64,000 nt of DNA from Tubiluchus corallicola (Eukaryota; Priapulida; Priapulimorpha; Priapulimorphida; Tubiluchidae). The notes beneath the pieces were generated by a model. It ran no database searches. It saw nothing but the letters and a program-made list of their open reading frames with translations, and was not told the origin of the DNA. The stretch is taken from positions 214,566-278,565 of the forward strand of contig JAQGDQ010000313.1 in NCBI GenBank assembly GCA_030141605.1, given 5' to 3'. Shown piece by piece: positions 31,421 to 43,705 of this stretch. Positions within the stretch are counted from its first letter, which is position 1; every line of letters begins with the position of its first letter. Made by a program: the position numbers and the translations under genes.

Positions 31421-33713
31421 CCCAGCAAACACTGTCTAATTGGCTCGCTCAGCCTTGATTGAAGCCAATAATGCCAGCTTCATTTATTATTTAATTTACA
31501 AATTGTAAATTACTTGCATTTATATCATACTGCACAGTAAACAGTTTTTTAACTATTCCAGATAGTCTAATATCTGAGTCTGGTGTGCCACCTATTGGTC
31601 AAACATGCTAACTTCTGCCATTATTACTATATTTGTAGCTGTACATAATATCCCTCAACATAAACATGACTCTCCCAATAATGAATAAGTTTCAACAAGT
31701 TTTGATTATTAATTTTATGCAATGCTTTTGTTGATTTATTGCAATAAACTTCTATGTACAGTATATGTATGTGTATCAATGTGTATGTATATGCAGGTGT
31801 GAATGTAGGAAAGTTTTGTACAAGTAAGTATTGGTGCAGGTAAGTTTGGTACAGGTAATTTTGGTACAGGTAAATTTGGTACTACAGTATCATCTTAAGG
31901 TACAAGGAATTTTTGGTACTAGTAAAACGTGGTACTGGGAATGTTTGGTATGAGGAAAATATGGCACCAGTATTGTTTGTAGTAAGAAATATTGATACAA
32001 AGAAGTTTTGGTACTAGGAAAATAGGTTACAAGAAAAATTTGGTTCTAGGAAAGTTTGGTACTGGAAAATTTGGTACTAAACGAAAAAGAAAGCATTTCT
32101 ATATCTCAGTACAAAATAATTGTTTCAACTAGAAAATAAAGAAGTTTATACAGTCAATAAAGAAGTTTATTCAGTAGGGAGGAGATATGGTACTAGGAAA
32201 GTCTGGTTTATTAAAAAGTTCATAAAACACTATACTGTAATTAATAGTGCTTGGCAACTAAAATTTTATCCATGATTATCCCACCTTTAAGACATATTCA
32301 GGGGCATGAATGCGCTCAAGGGCATTCGGGACAACTTACGCAGAATAACAACTAACAACTGTCTTTAGTAAATAACATGACAACTAATGCCTAATCAGCA
32401 GATAAACTGATTGTGCTTTTTCATGCACATAAATTTCCAGAGCACCAATTATTTTTACACCAAATTAAGACTTTCAGCAGCCAAAAAAGACTTTACAGTT
32501 TAAACAGAAAGTAGCTTCGAAATTTCAAAGATCTACAAAAGGCAGAGACATGAGTGCCAAATCGGGCCGTTATTATAAAGGAATTAATAAGCCAGTAACC
32601 CTTGCTTTAAGACAAATTGGCAACAAATATATAATCTAAAGTCCCTCTTACCTTTGTACATACGAACATATTATACCTGAGACGTATTAATTAGACTAGA
32701 GTTAATTAGATGTCACTAGATTAATAAAATCTACTGCAGTTAATTAAATTTTAGCTTTATTTACTTTAGAGTTGCATAAATACATTATGGAGATTTAATG
32801 TCCATTATTCAGTCATGGAACTATAGTATGTACTGAGATCAAAGCTAGAATTGAAAACAATTACTATACTGGCTTAATAAGGGTTTAATGCTGGCTTAAC
32901 TGGCTGCACAAATTCTTCAGTAAGCATTACGGCTCAAATGTATGTTATGGAGGTAATGTACACCGTTTGTATATCTTTAATATTTATGTAATCATCAATG
33001 CTAATCCAAGGTACGTTTGCTTTCAACTGTTTTCTTCATGACTGGGCATACATGTTTACCCACTTTTGCTAGCTACAAGCTTAATTTTTTACTTTAATTC
33101 TTTGCTTCTACGCCCTAATCATAATATTAATTTTAAATACGTAAAGTTAGCTTATTATACGTAGTCACGATTGTCTCTTCTTTCCCATTATTGAACATTA
33201 TTTTATTAGAAACTAACACATTTGTATAATAATGCAATCATCAATCGTTTTAAATGCCAAATCTGATAATTTTTAATTACTTGATAGATGCGCATTAATT
33301 AATTATATTAGTAACAATTCTGAGATGGTGGTATTCTGACGATAGTTCTTTCGCCACCCTTTCACCACTAATCCATAATTACTTATGCACTTTGTAATAT
33401 TATTGTAAGTTGTACAGATTTATAAACCACTTAGTTATGTATTTTGCTATTTTAAAAATGGTGATAAACTAATAAAATTACTTACTTACTAACTAAGTTA
33501 CCTGAATCGGACCTTAATGCAGCTTTAATACAGCTGGTTCCATGCTGGGCCAGCGCTGGCTGCCAGAACTGGGCCAGTAACTTGCCAGCGTGCAAATGGT
33601 TCTGCCGCGGTACAGGAAACTGATTACTGCTTTCTGACTTGCCTATAGTGTTCCAGTACCGTACGTGCCGCAATGCCAGTAATTAATGGCCCAAAACTGC
33701 AATGTTTACTGGG
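31421..33713. mobile_element. Possible 2.3 kb inverted-repeat element
   Basis: CCCAGCAAACACTG at 31421 is mirrored at 33700-33713 by CAATGTTTACTGGG, an imperfect inverted pair (12 of 14 bases). Ends beginning CCCAG(C/T)AAACA with GGCCCAG-rich sequence beside them recur at 39206. No transposase ORF is visible and no clear target duplication, so the two ends may belong to different insertions. Confidence 0.35.
31808..32085. repeat. Diverged minisatellite, GGTAC unit
   Basis: More than twelve imperfect copies of a unit like TTTGGTACTAGGAAA, spaced mostly 16-21 bases (TTTGGTACAGGTAA, TTTGGTACTAGTAAAA, TTTGGTTCTAGGAAAG). A further isolated copy lies at about 32188. Confidence 0.9.
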
Positions 33714-35352
33714 TAGGCCATTTGACGTTTGCGGCCAATAAAGCAGCGCCATATGATCGGCCTAACCTCGTTAGGTTAATTTGTCCTTTTTTAAAGTTGT
33801 CAAATAGTTGTCTTTATTTAACTTGCAAAGTCATAAATTAATGTAATCTACGTATTTTACTGATAGCAAAACAGTTAATCAGCAACTCTCAGACGTAAGC
33901 GTTGTGTATTTCTTTCCAATGACGAAATTAGACTAAATATTTCGATTAATTCACTTGAAATTTCGATCGACAGCGCAGACAATCATCAGTCTGTAATGAA
34001 ATCTAGAGCCAGGCTGGTCTCTTTCTTTCCCTCGCGAACTTTAGAAAATTACAGCATTTTTCATAACAGTATAACGTACACCAGCAATAAAAAACGGTGG
34101 CTAATGTCCCGAAAATACATTAATTACGTCGAACTGTCGTTTTATGTTTCCTATTCTGACACCTGTCTCGTAATTCTGTTATTTGTTGCTATTCTATTAC
34201 CTAGAATAATGCGAAAGCGTGTTTCGTTGAATTTGAATGTTTAGCTTCTAGATTATAGGTGCTCTTTAGGCCCAGCTAATTCATACATTCATTTCACCTA
34301 GGAGAGACAGTTTCGCACAGATGATACACGGAATTGTTGTCAGAAAATAAGAAAATTTTCGAATTTTTCTCCGACAACGCATGCAAAACAGTGCGAAACC
34401 GCGCGGTTTTTTACACGCGTTCAGTTAACTCCAATTTGTTGCAATTCACTGGAATTGTAATTAACGTGTTTCATCAATAGTAGACCTACTCATTTTTAAA
34501 GTAGCCACTACTTCACATTTTAAGAATATAAATGCATAATAATTATACATGTTTCCACGAATATCAGTATTACTATTGCATTAACAAAAGAAAGATCGTC
34601 TATATGATAAAAGATGGATAAAAAGTAATTTTGTGCTGAACTATCTTAATTGTTGTTGATTAAACAAGAAAGAAGTAATTAAGTAGTTAAAATTTAATGT
34701 AAATTCTGCGAGAAATCCTCACTAAAATGGAACATATTCTATTTCTGCCAAGCGGTAAAATTTCCTCCTGAGAAGGACGCATAGCTTCTTGCTGTAAATA
34801 GACTTTCTCACGAGAAAATACCTTGATGAAAATTGCTCGCGAGGTGTCTTTGTGAAATACGTCATATAAAGCAATGCGCCTCATCTTCGTAAGGAACGCC
34901 ATAAGGAATTTTGCAGCGCGTATTCTGTGAGAAATTGGCCTTACAATAACACAGCAACAACAAATATTTATTAGTATTTTCCCTTTTATGCAGATATTTC
35001 AGGTTCTAATAAAAAACAGAAATTGCCCGCAACATATTTGAGTGAGTAGTGACTAGTCTGTCAATTTAACTTCCGTTTAACAGCAGCAGCTTCGTACTAG
35101 AAGTATGAATATAGATTCAGCAATTTACTTCGCAAATGGGATGATTGTTGAACGTTCGATTTCCGTTTCGGCTTTTCAATTGCATGTCAGCTTTTACCCA
35201 TATAAAGAGAGACATAGACCTATTCAACAAAACAAAACCATAAATGGTCGACGACGCTCTTACCAAGTTCTAACATCGATTACTAAGTTCTAACAAACGC
35301 CTCAAATCTTAACTTCAAAAACTGTAAAAAAAACAGTCATTGGTTCCATTTG

Positions 35353-35354
<2 letters not shown>

Positions 35355-35442
<88 letters not shown>
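35355..35442. repeat. (CT)n microsatellite
   Basis: About 88 bases of pure CT repeat. Confidence 0.98.
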
Positions 35443-35446
<4 letters not shown>

Positions 35447-37140
35447 CCTTAACTTTGCTTATTAGGTAAAACTCGTTGTTCAAACTTTTAATCTTTTGCT
35501 TGATCCGCCGGAGTTAAACATATTTTGACCGAAGTATTTACAGAATAATTTGAAAAAGAGAACACCGTTACTTATTATACCAAGTTAGAGAGCAGGATAT
35601 ATTAGTTGTAAGCTAATTGTAATTCCAAATGTTTGTAAAAGTTATTTGAAGGTCAACATATGCAAACTAAACTGTAAATTTAGTGGGTTGATTTGGTTTA
35701 AACAGTTAGTTATAGTCGTTCAGTAAGCAGAGTAAAGGACAATAAAAACAAAACGAAAAAATAGTGACAAATGTAACATTGTTAACAAAATGATGGATGT
35801 GCATGATGTTCAATATTTGCCTCTGCTGCAGTATTTACCAAACAGTCGTATTTTGAAATGCTTTTCAAAACGCGAACTGCGTGAATTTTTCTACAGTGAT
35901 TCATTTTAGTATACCTCTCTATAGAAGGCACTACGATTTGCTTTTAATTTACCTTTTAAAATACATCCAACTTGCTTAATGGCTTTGACGCTGAGCTTTC
36001 AAATTATATTTTTGAAAGCATGAACGTTTAAGCACCAATCATATCGCCTGATAAAGCATTAAAGCAAGGAACAACTCTTTGGGCAAGGGAAATCTCCCCT
36101 TATCACATACTAAATCGAATTCACGGACGCGCGCGGGGCAGATTCATTACATACAAGATAAGTACGTGGATTTTTCAGCATGAGCATTTTTGAGCATTGG
36201 ACTGCCATGATATCACTCAAAATTTTCAGACTGGTAACTTATACTGTTTCAAATTGACTCAAACTGTTCAATTTGAACTTTCGGGTACCACATTTTGCCA
36301 TGAATGCCAACACTCACTAAGTGATTTGCTTATAATGAGCAAGCAATAAATTCAAAGATAACTTTTATCGTTTAATCCATTGTTTGTAACGGGAGAAAGC
36401 ATCAGTGAATTCATAGAGAACAGTTCTCATGACGAGGTAGTGTGTCACACGGGGTTCACGATACTCTGTATAGTATAGATGTAAGCTATACCCACACTAT
36501 ACTGTAATTAAGTTTGTTAACGCGGAAAACTGAATAGGGTTTAATTAAAGCTTTATGACTGTGGAGACATTTGACACGTTTCTTTCGCATATCGACTCGA
36601 TTAGTTCCAAGTTGTAGCACGTCACTTTGCCTGCGCAACTGCATTAATAAACTGAACACACGCAGCCAGGTTTGTCTTTCTCGCAAGATCAAAATTAATA
36701 CTTTATACTCAACTACTTTCGTGATATCCTACGTATCATTGTGAATACGTATACGTGTATAGGAATAGCTGTTTTATCACTGCTCTGACGTTGAAAAAAT
36801 CAGACTTTATCAACATTCCATTGTTGAAATTTTTCTTATAACATTTTGATTTCAAAATTACATTGGAACTTTAAAAATCAAGAAGGAAATTGAGTTTTTT
36901 CAGAGATTATTGTAGTTCGCAACTGCAAATCCATATTGTGTGGAAAATTCCTACTCGAAGCCTACTAACTGCGCTAACATGAAACTGTCATCTTTTGTCA
37001 AAAAACCTGCGCGCAAGTTTTTTTTATTCAAGGCTTCTATGTATAAGTGCTTCTAAACCTGAGTTCATGCAACACGCAAATTTCAGTTTTCAATAACTTT
37101 TAATAATTTAAATTCATTGCAGAAGAAATAGCAAGCCACA

Positions 37141-38292
37141 ATGAATACCACTAAAGTTGATGACGTGACAATAAACTCGTTGGAAGAGTTAAAAAAATTG
37201 GTTTCATTCTACGCGTATCGAGTAGTTTTCTCAATAGTATTTCCTATAGGAGTCATTGGCAACACGCTCAACATCGCAGTCCTGTTTAAAAGCAAAAGAT
37301 TAAGGTCGATATCATACACGTATCTAAAGTGGCTGGCAATCGCTGACTTCTTTGTGGTTATTTTCTACTACAGTTTCGCTCTGATATTTGGAAACGCATT
37401 TACCTGGACGTTGCACACGTCACGTTATTGGTGTTACTTCCTGTATCTGCTACTGAGTGGCTTCATTTACGCCAGTAACTTCTTGGTAAGCGCGCTGACA
37501 GTTGATCGTTATGTTGCAATTTGTCACCCGTTGAGATTCCATCCGTTTCGCACACCGATGGCGGCACAGGTCCTCGCTGGCTTCGCTACTGCAATCGGCT
37601 TTATCCTTAACCTACCGGAAGTTATCAGTAGAACGCCTGTTGTTAAGATCGACAAGATGACAAACGACACGGTGTACACATGGGAATGGAACACTGCAGT
37701 CAAAGAACATCAGCTTTACAACAGCTGGGTGTGGCTCATGTCTATCGTGGGTAGGGCTGTCCCCGTCTGCATTGTCATCATCTTCAACCCTTTGATTCTG
37801 ATAGGCCATAAGAAGAACCAGGAGCGGAGAGCACAATTAAAGCAAAATCTTACCTCAGAGCAGAAGATCTCCCAAACTGAGGAAAAGCGTCTGGTGGTGT
37901 TGCTGGTAGCCGTATCAATCATATTTCTCATATGCATGACACCTAATGCCATCATTAGTGTGGTCATTCGTTGGCCTGACGCAACACTCATTCACACCTT
38001 CGGTTTCAGTATTTTTCGCTACATCAGCAGCGTGCTGAATTTCATCAACCACGCCGTGAATTTCTACGCTTATAGCATTGCTAGCCCAAGCTTTCGCAAG
38101 AGCTTCAGAGAGGTTTTCTACCCAAAAAGAATCGCCAATCTTGAAATCACGCAGTTCGCATCACGGTCCATGGCGACAAATACGGCATTGAATACACATG
38201 CCCGCCAGGCCTGGACTGTAGAAACAACAGATCCCATTCCCATGAAGATCCAAGTTAGAAGCAATAATACTACAGAAACTAAGCACGCTTAA
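37141..38292 (+). CDS. Rhodopsin-family GPCR, peptide-receptor-like
   Basis: A 383-aa seven-helix receptor in one uninterrupted coding exon. Landmarks: N-glycosylation site NTT at 2; TM1 about 27-50 with GN at 40-41; TM2 about 61-83 with LAIAD, Asp69; Trp89 and Cys98 before TM3; VDRYVAICHP (DRY at 122-124); TM4 about 141-160; TM5 about 196-222 with Pro217; long basic loop 3; TM6 with FLICMTP (CxxP, 265-268); TM7 about 290-312 with NFYAY in place of NPxxY; short helix 8 and a Ser/Thr-rich tail. Length and layout fit invertebrate FMRFamide-type and related peptide receptors, but the ligand cannot be told. Extracellular loop 2 (about 162-194) has no cysteine, so the usual disulfide with Cys98 is missing. 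A strong acceptor, TTCATTGCAG, ends at 37122, 18 bases before the ATG, suggesting a 5'-UTR intron. Confidence 0.93.
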   Translation: MNTTKVDDVTINSLEELKKLVSFYAYRVVFSIVFPIGVIGNTLNIAVLFKSKRLRSISYTYLKWLAIADFFVVIFYYSFALIFGNAFTWTLHTSRYWCYFLYLLLSGFIYASNFLVSALTVDRYVAICHPLRFHPFRTPMAAQVLAGFATAIGFILNLPEVISRTPVVKIDKMTNDTVYTWEWNTAVKEHQLYNSWVWLMSIVGRAVPVCIVIIFNPLILIGHKKNQERRAQLKQNLTSEQKISQTEEKRLVVLLVAVSIIFLICMTPNAIISVVIRWPDATLIHTFGFSIFRYISSVLNFINHAVNFYAYSIASPSFRKSFREVFYPKRIANLEITQFASRSMATNTALNTHARQAWTVETTDPIPMKIQVRSNNTTETKHA

Positions 38293-38754
38293 AATTTAGA
38301 CTCGGTGCCTATTTTCAAAGACTTCGACCATGAATCCAAACGAGCAATGCACGTGAGGCACCGAAGCCTTAAATCCAAATAAGATGCTTTGTAACCAGTA
38401 ACCACTGCATACAAGGGAAGAGTAAGCATACAAGCTACGAATTTGTGAATGCATTGATTGGGTAATGACAGCATAAATATGTGGGTTAATAGTGAAAATG
38501 AACTGTAGAATTGGCATGTATTTTTTGGTAAAGAGATGCATACTTTTAATTTAAATTTGAATCGAGCCACCCATTATCCACGGTAATGCACCCTCTTGTA
38601 CTATATAAGCAGACAAAGTTTGAGTACCCAACGTTTCACGATTTTTCTACGGTAAATGACCTTTGACCTATACTACTGACTGATCATCAATTATCTGATT
38701 AAAATCTGTGCCTGTTAGGTGTAATATAAATCACCCACGTTTACTTTCCAAATG

Positions 38755-38937
38755 TCTTAATTGTCCAAATGTCCTATGTGTCAAAATTAGCGTGTGTCCA
38801 AATGGCCTATGTGTCCAAATGTCCTGTGTGTCCAAATGCTCTGTGTCCAAATGTTCTCTGTGTCGAAATAACCTGTGTCTAAAATGTTTGTGTCAAAATA
38901 GTCCGTGTCTAAAATACCTGTGTCCAAAACCCTGTAA
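38755..38937. repeat. GTGTCCAAATG minisatellite
   Basis: About ten imperfect units such as GTGTCCAAATGTCCTAT, 15-19 bases each, decaying rightwards into GTGTCTAAAATAC. The Cys/Ser-rich frame it produces is a repeat artefact. Confidence 0.92.
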
Positions 38938-38973
38938 CATGTTAGAACCGTAGGAGATAGAGTGCCGTATTTC

Positions 38974-39190
38974 GGCATTTCCTCAATGATCCCCCATATT
39001 CACCAAACACCAACAAATTTGTTCATTCAAAGTCTGGTTTCCATCCCTTGTGGTGTACATATGTTCTCCTCCTCATCAACTCCTCTCAGGACCTACTGTT
39101 CCCTATATAACGCATTTCGAAAAAATGAAATTCCATCCTGAATGATCCCTCAATATTCACCAAACACCAAACAGAATTTGCTCACCAAGT
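38974..39190. repeat. Diverged internal duplication
   Basis: TTTCGGCATTTCC...AATGATCCCCC.ATATTCACCAAACACCAA at 38974-39016 recurs as ATTCCATCCTGAATGATCCC and TCAATATTCACCAAACACCA at about 39131-39170, roughly 150 bases on. Confidence 0.7.
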
Positions 39191-39205
39191 GCGGTACGAT
39201 TAACT

Positions 39206-39425
39206 CCCAGTAAACATTGACATTGTGGACCAGTTCTGGCTTTATTGCAGCTCATTCTGAGAATGCTTGCATAAAGGCAAACCTTTATTTTGGCCAGTGA
39301 TGGCATGTCGCTTCACTTTCTAGCCACAATATAGATAACATTGCTGGCCCAATTGGACAGGTGCTTGGCGGGATAAGGTGGGCGAGGGTGGGCAATCCGC
39401 AGTTGGGCCAGAACTGGCTAACAAG
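39206..39425. mobile_element. GGCCCA-rich repeat with CCCAGTAAAC end
   Basis: Begins CCCAGTAAACATTG at 39206 and is rich in GGCC(C/A)A and TTCTGGC words (CAGTTCTGGC, TTGCTGGCCCAATTGG, TTGGGCCAGAACTGGC), GC-richer than its surroundings. The same words occur at 33533-33713 in opposite orientation. A nonautonomous DNA element family is likely; only one end is visible here. Confidence 0.5.
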
Positions 39426-39950
39426 AATCGTGCCATTAACAAATTCGCTATAGCAACTATTTCAAATTGTAAATGAATATTATAGTGTACGTAATCAAAC
39501 ACATTATGTCAGCTGGCATGTCAAGTTATTTGAACCAATGTTAAACAACAATTACTGATATTAAAATGTTGTTTATTATAGTCCTTATATATTAAAGTGC
39601 TTATAGTCCCAACGCAAGTGGGAATTGACGAATCTCCATTTTGATGTTATTGTATTGAACTGCAATGAACTGCTGGCTTGAGGTTAAACTGTTTTAGAAT
39701 TTTGCGAATACTATAAAATTAAAATGCTAGTATCTTAAAATTAAAAACGGTAAAACCAAACTCATTTCTTTCCAAATTACATAAATAAACCTATATGAAA
39801 TTATGACTGTTCATTTTAAGGTTATTTCAGTTGTTTTAGTTAAAATAAAATTTATTGCTGTTGTGATATATTATTTAAGTATTAATCATATTTTTATCAT
39901 ATTTGATTGATAATTTTTGACATATTTAATCACATTGATCACATTGTACC

Positions 39951-40020
39951 AGGTGGCGTAGCTTAATGGTAGCGTGCTCGCTTACCACCAGGAAGGTCGC
40001 GGGTTCAACTCGTACCATGT
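39951..40020 (+). mobile_element. tRNA-like SINE head
   Basis: TAGCTTAATGG at 39959-39969 matches a Pol III A box, and GGTTCAACTCG at 40002-40012 matches the B box except its last base. The D-arm is tRNA-like, but no acceptor stem and no five-base anticodon stem can be formed, so this is a SINE head or tRNA pseudogene rather than a working tRNA. Confidence 0.6.
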
Positions 40021-40182
40021 CTACCAAAGACTTCATAAATGGTACCGCTGGTTCTTCGACCAAGCACGCCGGTTTATCGAAGTAACGTGCTGGCACCAAA
40101 AATCGGGATCACCTTGGAAATAAGTATTGAGTTACTTAAGGCGTTATCATTGGACTATGTCCTGAACGAAATTCATTATTAT

Positions 40183-40447
40183 ATCATCATATATATCATC
40201 ATCATCACTTATCATCATCATCGCCACCACCACATCATCGCTGCCACCGCCATCACCACCATCATCGTTACAATCATTATCATCATCATATATCATCTTC
40301 ATTATCACCACCAACACCACCATCATCATCGTTACAATCATTATCATCATCATCATATATCATCTTCATTATCACCACCATCATCATTATCATCTTCATC
40401 ATCACATCATTATCATCGTCATCACCATCACCGTCAATATACTTCGT
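40183..40447. repeat. ATC/CAC trinucleotide tract
   Basis: About 265 bases of imperfect CAT, CAC and ATC repeats with a higher-order duplication: the block TCGTTACAATCATTATCATC occurs at about 40266 and again at about 40328. Confidence 0.95.
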
Positions 40448-40589
40448 TGTCATAATCATTAGAAAATTCTTACTGGTCTCTTACCAGTCAAACATCGTAT
40501 AAATGTTTGATATATCTGATTGTTAAATATGCCCAATACAAGGTGTGCTGTTGGCATTCGGTAAGGTTATTTTTAATGGGGTGCTTGAT

Positions 40590-40950
40590 TTTTGTGGACG
40601 CCAAAACGGATTTGTGGACATCTTTTTTCAAGGGTCACCTTCTTTTTTATTTTTGTGTACAAGTAAAAAAACGTGTCCACAAGTTAACAGATATAAGTAT
40701 TTGTGTCCACAAATACCAAGTTACTGACTATTTGCATACAGATGTCGTTTACAAGAGCATTCATCGCGTTTTTTAGTTGAAAGAAGCGTAAAGATGGTAA
40801 AGAAGATGTTGAGAGACAGCACGGCGTGTCTCTGTGGAATACAACCCACAAAGTGCACTTCATCGTCCGTAGTGCCGAGTTTAGGTTTAAAACTTACGTC
40901 CACAAATTCAAATTTCTGTACAACGTTCGTGGAATTTGTCCACAAAAGTT
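40590..40950. repeat. Cluster of TTTGTGGAC / GTCCACAAA words in both orientations
   Basis: TTTTGTGGACG (40590), ATTTGTGGACA (40610), GTGTCCACAAG (40673), GTGTCCACAAAT (40704), CGTCCACAAATTC (40897) and TGTCCACAAAAG (40937). The mixed orientation gives several inverted pairs. Confidence 0.7.
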
Positions 40951-41244
40951 GCTCGATACGCACGCAACTCATCGCAAATTGCTTCGCTTTTGTGGCTTCA
41001 CTATTCAATTAGACAAACAAAATTAGAATGAGCCATGAACAGAGGTTGGCAGATACTGTGTGTGAGTTAGTATGCTCTTTGGCCGTGTGTAACTGGCTTC
41101 CTACCTAATTAATCTGGATACTAGTTAAATTGTGCTCAAAATAATTGAATACCAAGTACTAATTGAGATTATCTTTAATAGGCACTGCACAATTGTACCA
41201 ATAATCATTATACTGCGGCAGTTAATTTGACTTATTTTGTCCGT

Positions 41245-41383
41245 AATAAATCCGATGTGATGTTAGTTGCAGCCAGTGCAAACACCCGAATGGTTTCTGT
41301 GGTTCATTCGACAGGTATTTGGTTTATAATAAATCAGAGGCGGTGTCAGTTGCAATAAGTGCAAACAACCGGAACGTTTTAAT
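41245..41383. repeat. Diverged 84-bp tandem pair
   Basis: AATAAATCCGATGTGATGTT followed by AGTTGCAGCCAGTGCAAACA at 41245 recurs as AATAAATCAGAGGCGGTGTC then AGTTGCAATAAGTGCAAACA at 41329. Confidence 0.75.
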
Positions 41384-43261
41384 GATATCGATATACGATG
41401 CATCACATCATGACTTATTTGTTTTGAGGAAATTTGTTGTCAGTGTCAGCAGCTATAGTGCTATAAATGTTTTATTGGCATCATTGAACATATGTTCGAT
41501 GTTTGCAATTAGCTTAGACCCACAGGCATTAAAACATACGGAACAGTCTTTTTTCGTTAGCCTATACAAATACAAGTTTGTCTACATTTATGTTATTATT
41601 CCGCTTGTACTATTTCTGTCAGCAGTGAAAAAAACACGAACGTGGACGGAGCCAGGTGATTTTTAAATAATGCAAATAAAATGTATTAAATGTCCAATAA
41701 TCTAATTATATACCTTTTGTCATCGTTGCTAAGTTTCAAATCACTGCTAGGTTCATTTACCAGGGCTGTAGAACTGAATAAGCAAACTGTAGTAGTTAAG
41801 CTGTATGGCATGTCAATTAAATTTTATAGTCTTTACCATTGCCCAAGGCTCAAACTTAGATTCCAGTTAGAGAAAACATAAATAGTCTATTTGTTCATGT
41901 TTTCATGTACTAATGAATACTATAACTAGTAAAATATAATGTTAGCACAATGGCAGGATATCCAGATATGATACTGACAAATTTTTGTTTTCCCAAATGC
42001 CAGAAAAAACATCACAACTGGAAACTCTTTAGTTCATTTTGCGTTTTTGACTATTTAGACTTCATCAAAAATAGAAAAAAAACAAATAAATGTAAAAAAA
42101 TGAAGAGGTCCCGAGAGCATTTACCATTAAAGGAACGATAAGTATCAACTCATGTTCGATGAGGCGACAAGGCTTGCAGGCTAAACTTCAGGTCAGCTAA
42201 ACAGCTAATATGATTTTGAAATCTGCTAAGTGTGAAAAGGTAACAAACTGAAGCACTAGCCATAATGTACTTGCAGGAATCCATACAAAGTCATCTAGTA
42301 TAATTTGTAAAAACAGAATGCATATTTAGCATTAGATATTTTCACATACTATATCGGGCTACCAGTGGGTAATCCATTTTTTGATAATTCTGTTCTCAGC
42401 CACTTCTGTAAGATGCTCTCACATACAAGGTGGGAATTAACTCAAGTCTAAAAAAGCATACTTCATTTGCTAGAAGAACTAAACATTCATATTATTTATA
42501 TTAGATAAAGCGATAACTGCAGAAGTGCAAAAATATATAGTCGTTGTCTTCTCAGTACTGAAAATGACACTAAAATCTTGACTCTTGGTCTAAGCTAACT
42601 CAAGATCTCTCTCAGATCAAGCATGTGAGCTTTCTAGGCACAGTGCAAACATCACAGAGTGAAGCATTGGTTCGGAGCAGTAATAATGAAAAACTGGCAT
42701 CCGTCATCTTTGACATTAAAATTTTTACTAAAAAACAAGCGGATTAGCTTTGTCGATAACTTCGAAGCTGTTGAATAACGAAGGGATACACGAACAACAG
42801 ATTCTGAAGGGATCTTGTTACACCATTCAGTCACGACCGATATGACAACAATAGAAGATTTGCTAGTAACGATTTCTAAGAAGATTCCCAAGCAACCTTT
42901 ATATAAAACCAAATTTAGGTAAGAAAAGTAAGTGATTTTGCAAAACGACATAACAATCTCTGCATTTGCTAAAACTGATTCCTTTACATCATAGTGTCAC
43001 ATTTAAAGCTCCCTTGTTTTTAATAATGAAAGCTTAATAATGAACTTATCGTTCCCTGTGCACAAGTTAAACGCAGAACTATTAAAACTTAATGCGTTAT
43101 TAAATATAAATGGCTAGTAATTGGTTTTGAAGAGTTTTTCATAACTAACCCCAAACAACAGAAAGTGGAACAAACTACACTGACGCTATCGTAGCTTCGT
43201 AGCATACTGCCACATTAACTGCAAAAACTGACATAAACACATAACTACTTTGCACATTGCA

Positions 43262-43267
43262 TTTATT
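43262..43267 (-). terminator. Candidate polyadenylation signal
   Basis: TTTATT on the plus strand (AATAAA on the minus strand), about 440 bases past the zinc-finger stop codon; the nearest canonical signal I see. Confidence 0.4.
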
Positions 43268-43705
43268 ATATATAATGAGTTCATATTAATGACTGCAAAC
43301 ACAATTTGCTTTAAATTTTATGCAGCCACATTTTTACTGTAAGTACAATACTATACCAACAACAATTCGAAAGTTAAACAGAGAAGCAGAGGGAACAAAA
43401 TATGATTATATATTGTTCATTGTGAAAAACTTTATAATGTAATGTTGTTGTATTCACTCAGTAAGGGTAGTTGCTTAAGCGAAGCTGACTCACAGTAAAT
43501 ACTTTCCAATCTTACATGTAGCATGCTTCATTTCTTTCTGCAAAAACTTGAATGATTCTCCAATTCATGCTTAAGTATTCTCATTCCAAAGGCAAATTGT
43601 CAAGTTCAACACTTCAGGACTTTTACTCAAATTTGTATCTAACAAGATGTTGCTGACATATTGGTCAAATGCAGTTTTACAAAGTCACAAGTGATACAAC
43701 TTGAC

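Larger units (their letters stand above)
23635..37122. other. 13.5 kb intergenic stretch
   Basis: Between the divergent myosin (minus) and GPCR (plus) genes. It is AT-rich with stops in all frames. Supported contents are a 1-kb-spaced duplication (26.5 and 27.5 kb), one candidate exon (28660-28894), a possible inverted-repeat element (31421-33713) containing a diverged minisatellite, and a (CT)n tract at 35.4 kb. Promoters and 5'-UTR exons of the two flanking genes should lie here but cannot be placed. Confidence 0.6.
38293..43705. other. Repeat-rich spacer between GPCR and zinc-finger gene
   Basis: Both flanking genes end into this spacer (convergent). No ORF here has gene-like features; contents are the repeats listed separately. 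The 41.4-43.2 kb part is plain AT-rich sequence in which I see nothing. Confidence 0.6.

Noticed and set aside
34687-34902. 71-codon minus-strand frame
   Set aside because: No splice context and Arg/Ile-rich chance composition; repeated GAGAAA words suggest repeat DNA.
38708-38953. Cys-rich 81-aa frame resembling a small toxin-like peptide
   Set aside because: The cysteines come from the GTGTCC minisatellite unit; no signal peptide.
39951-40020. Functional tRNA gene
   Set aside because: A and B boxes are present but acceptor and anticodon stems do not form.
40039-40455. 138-aa His-rich frame
   Set aside because: Translation of the CAT/CAC trinucleotide tract.
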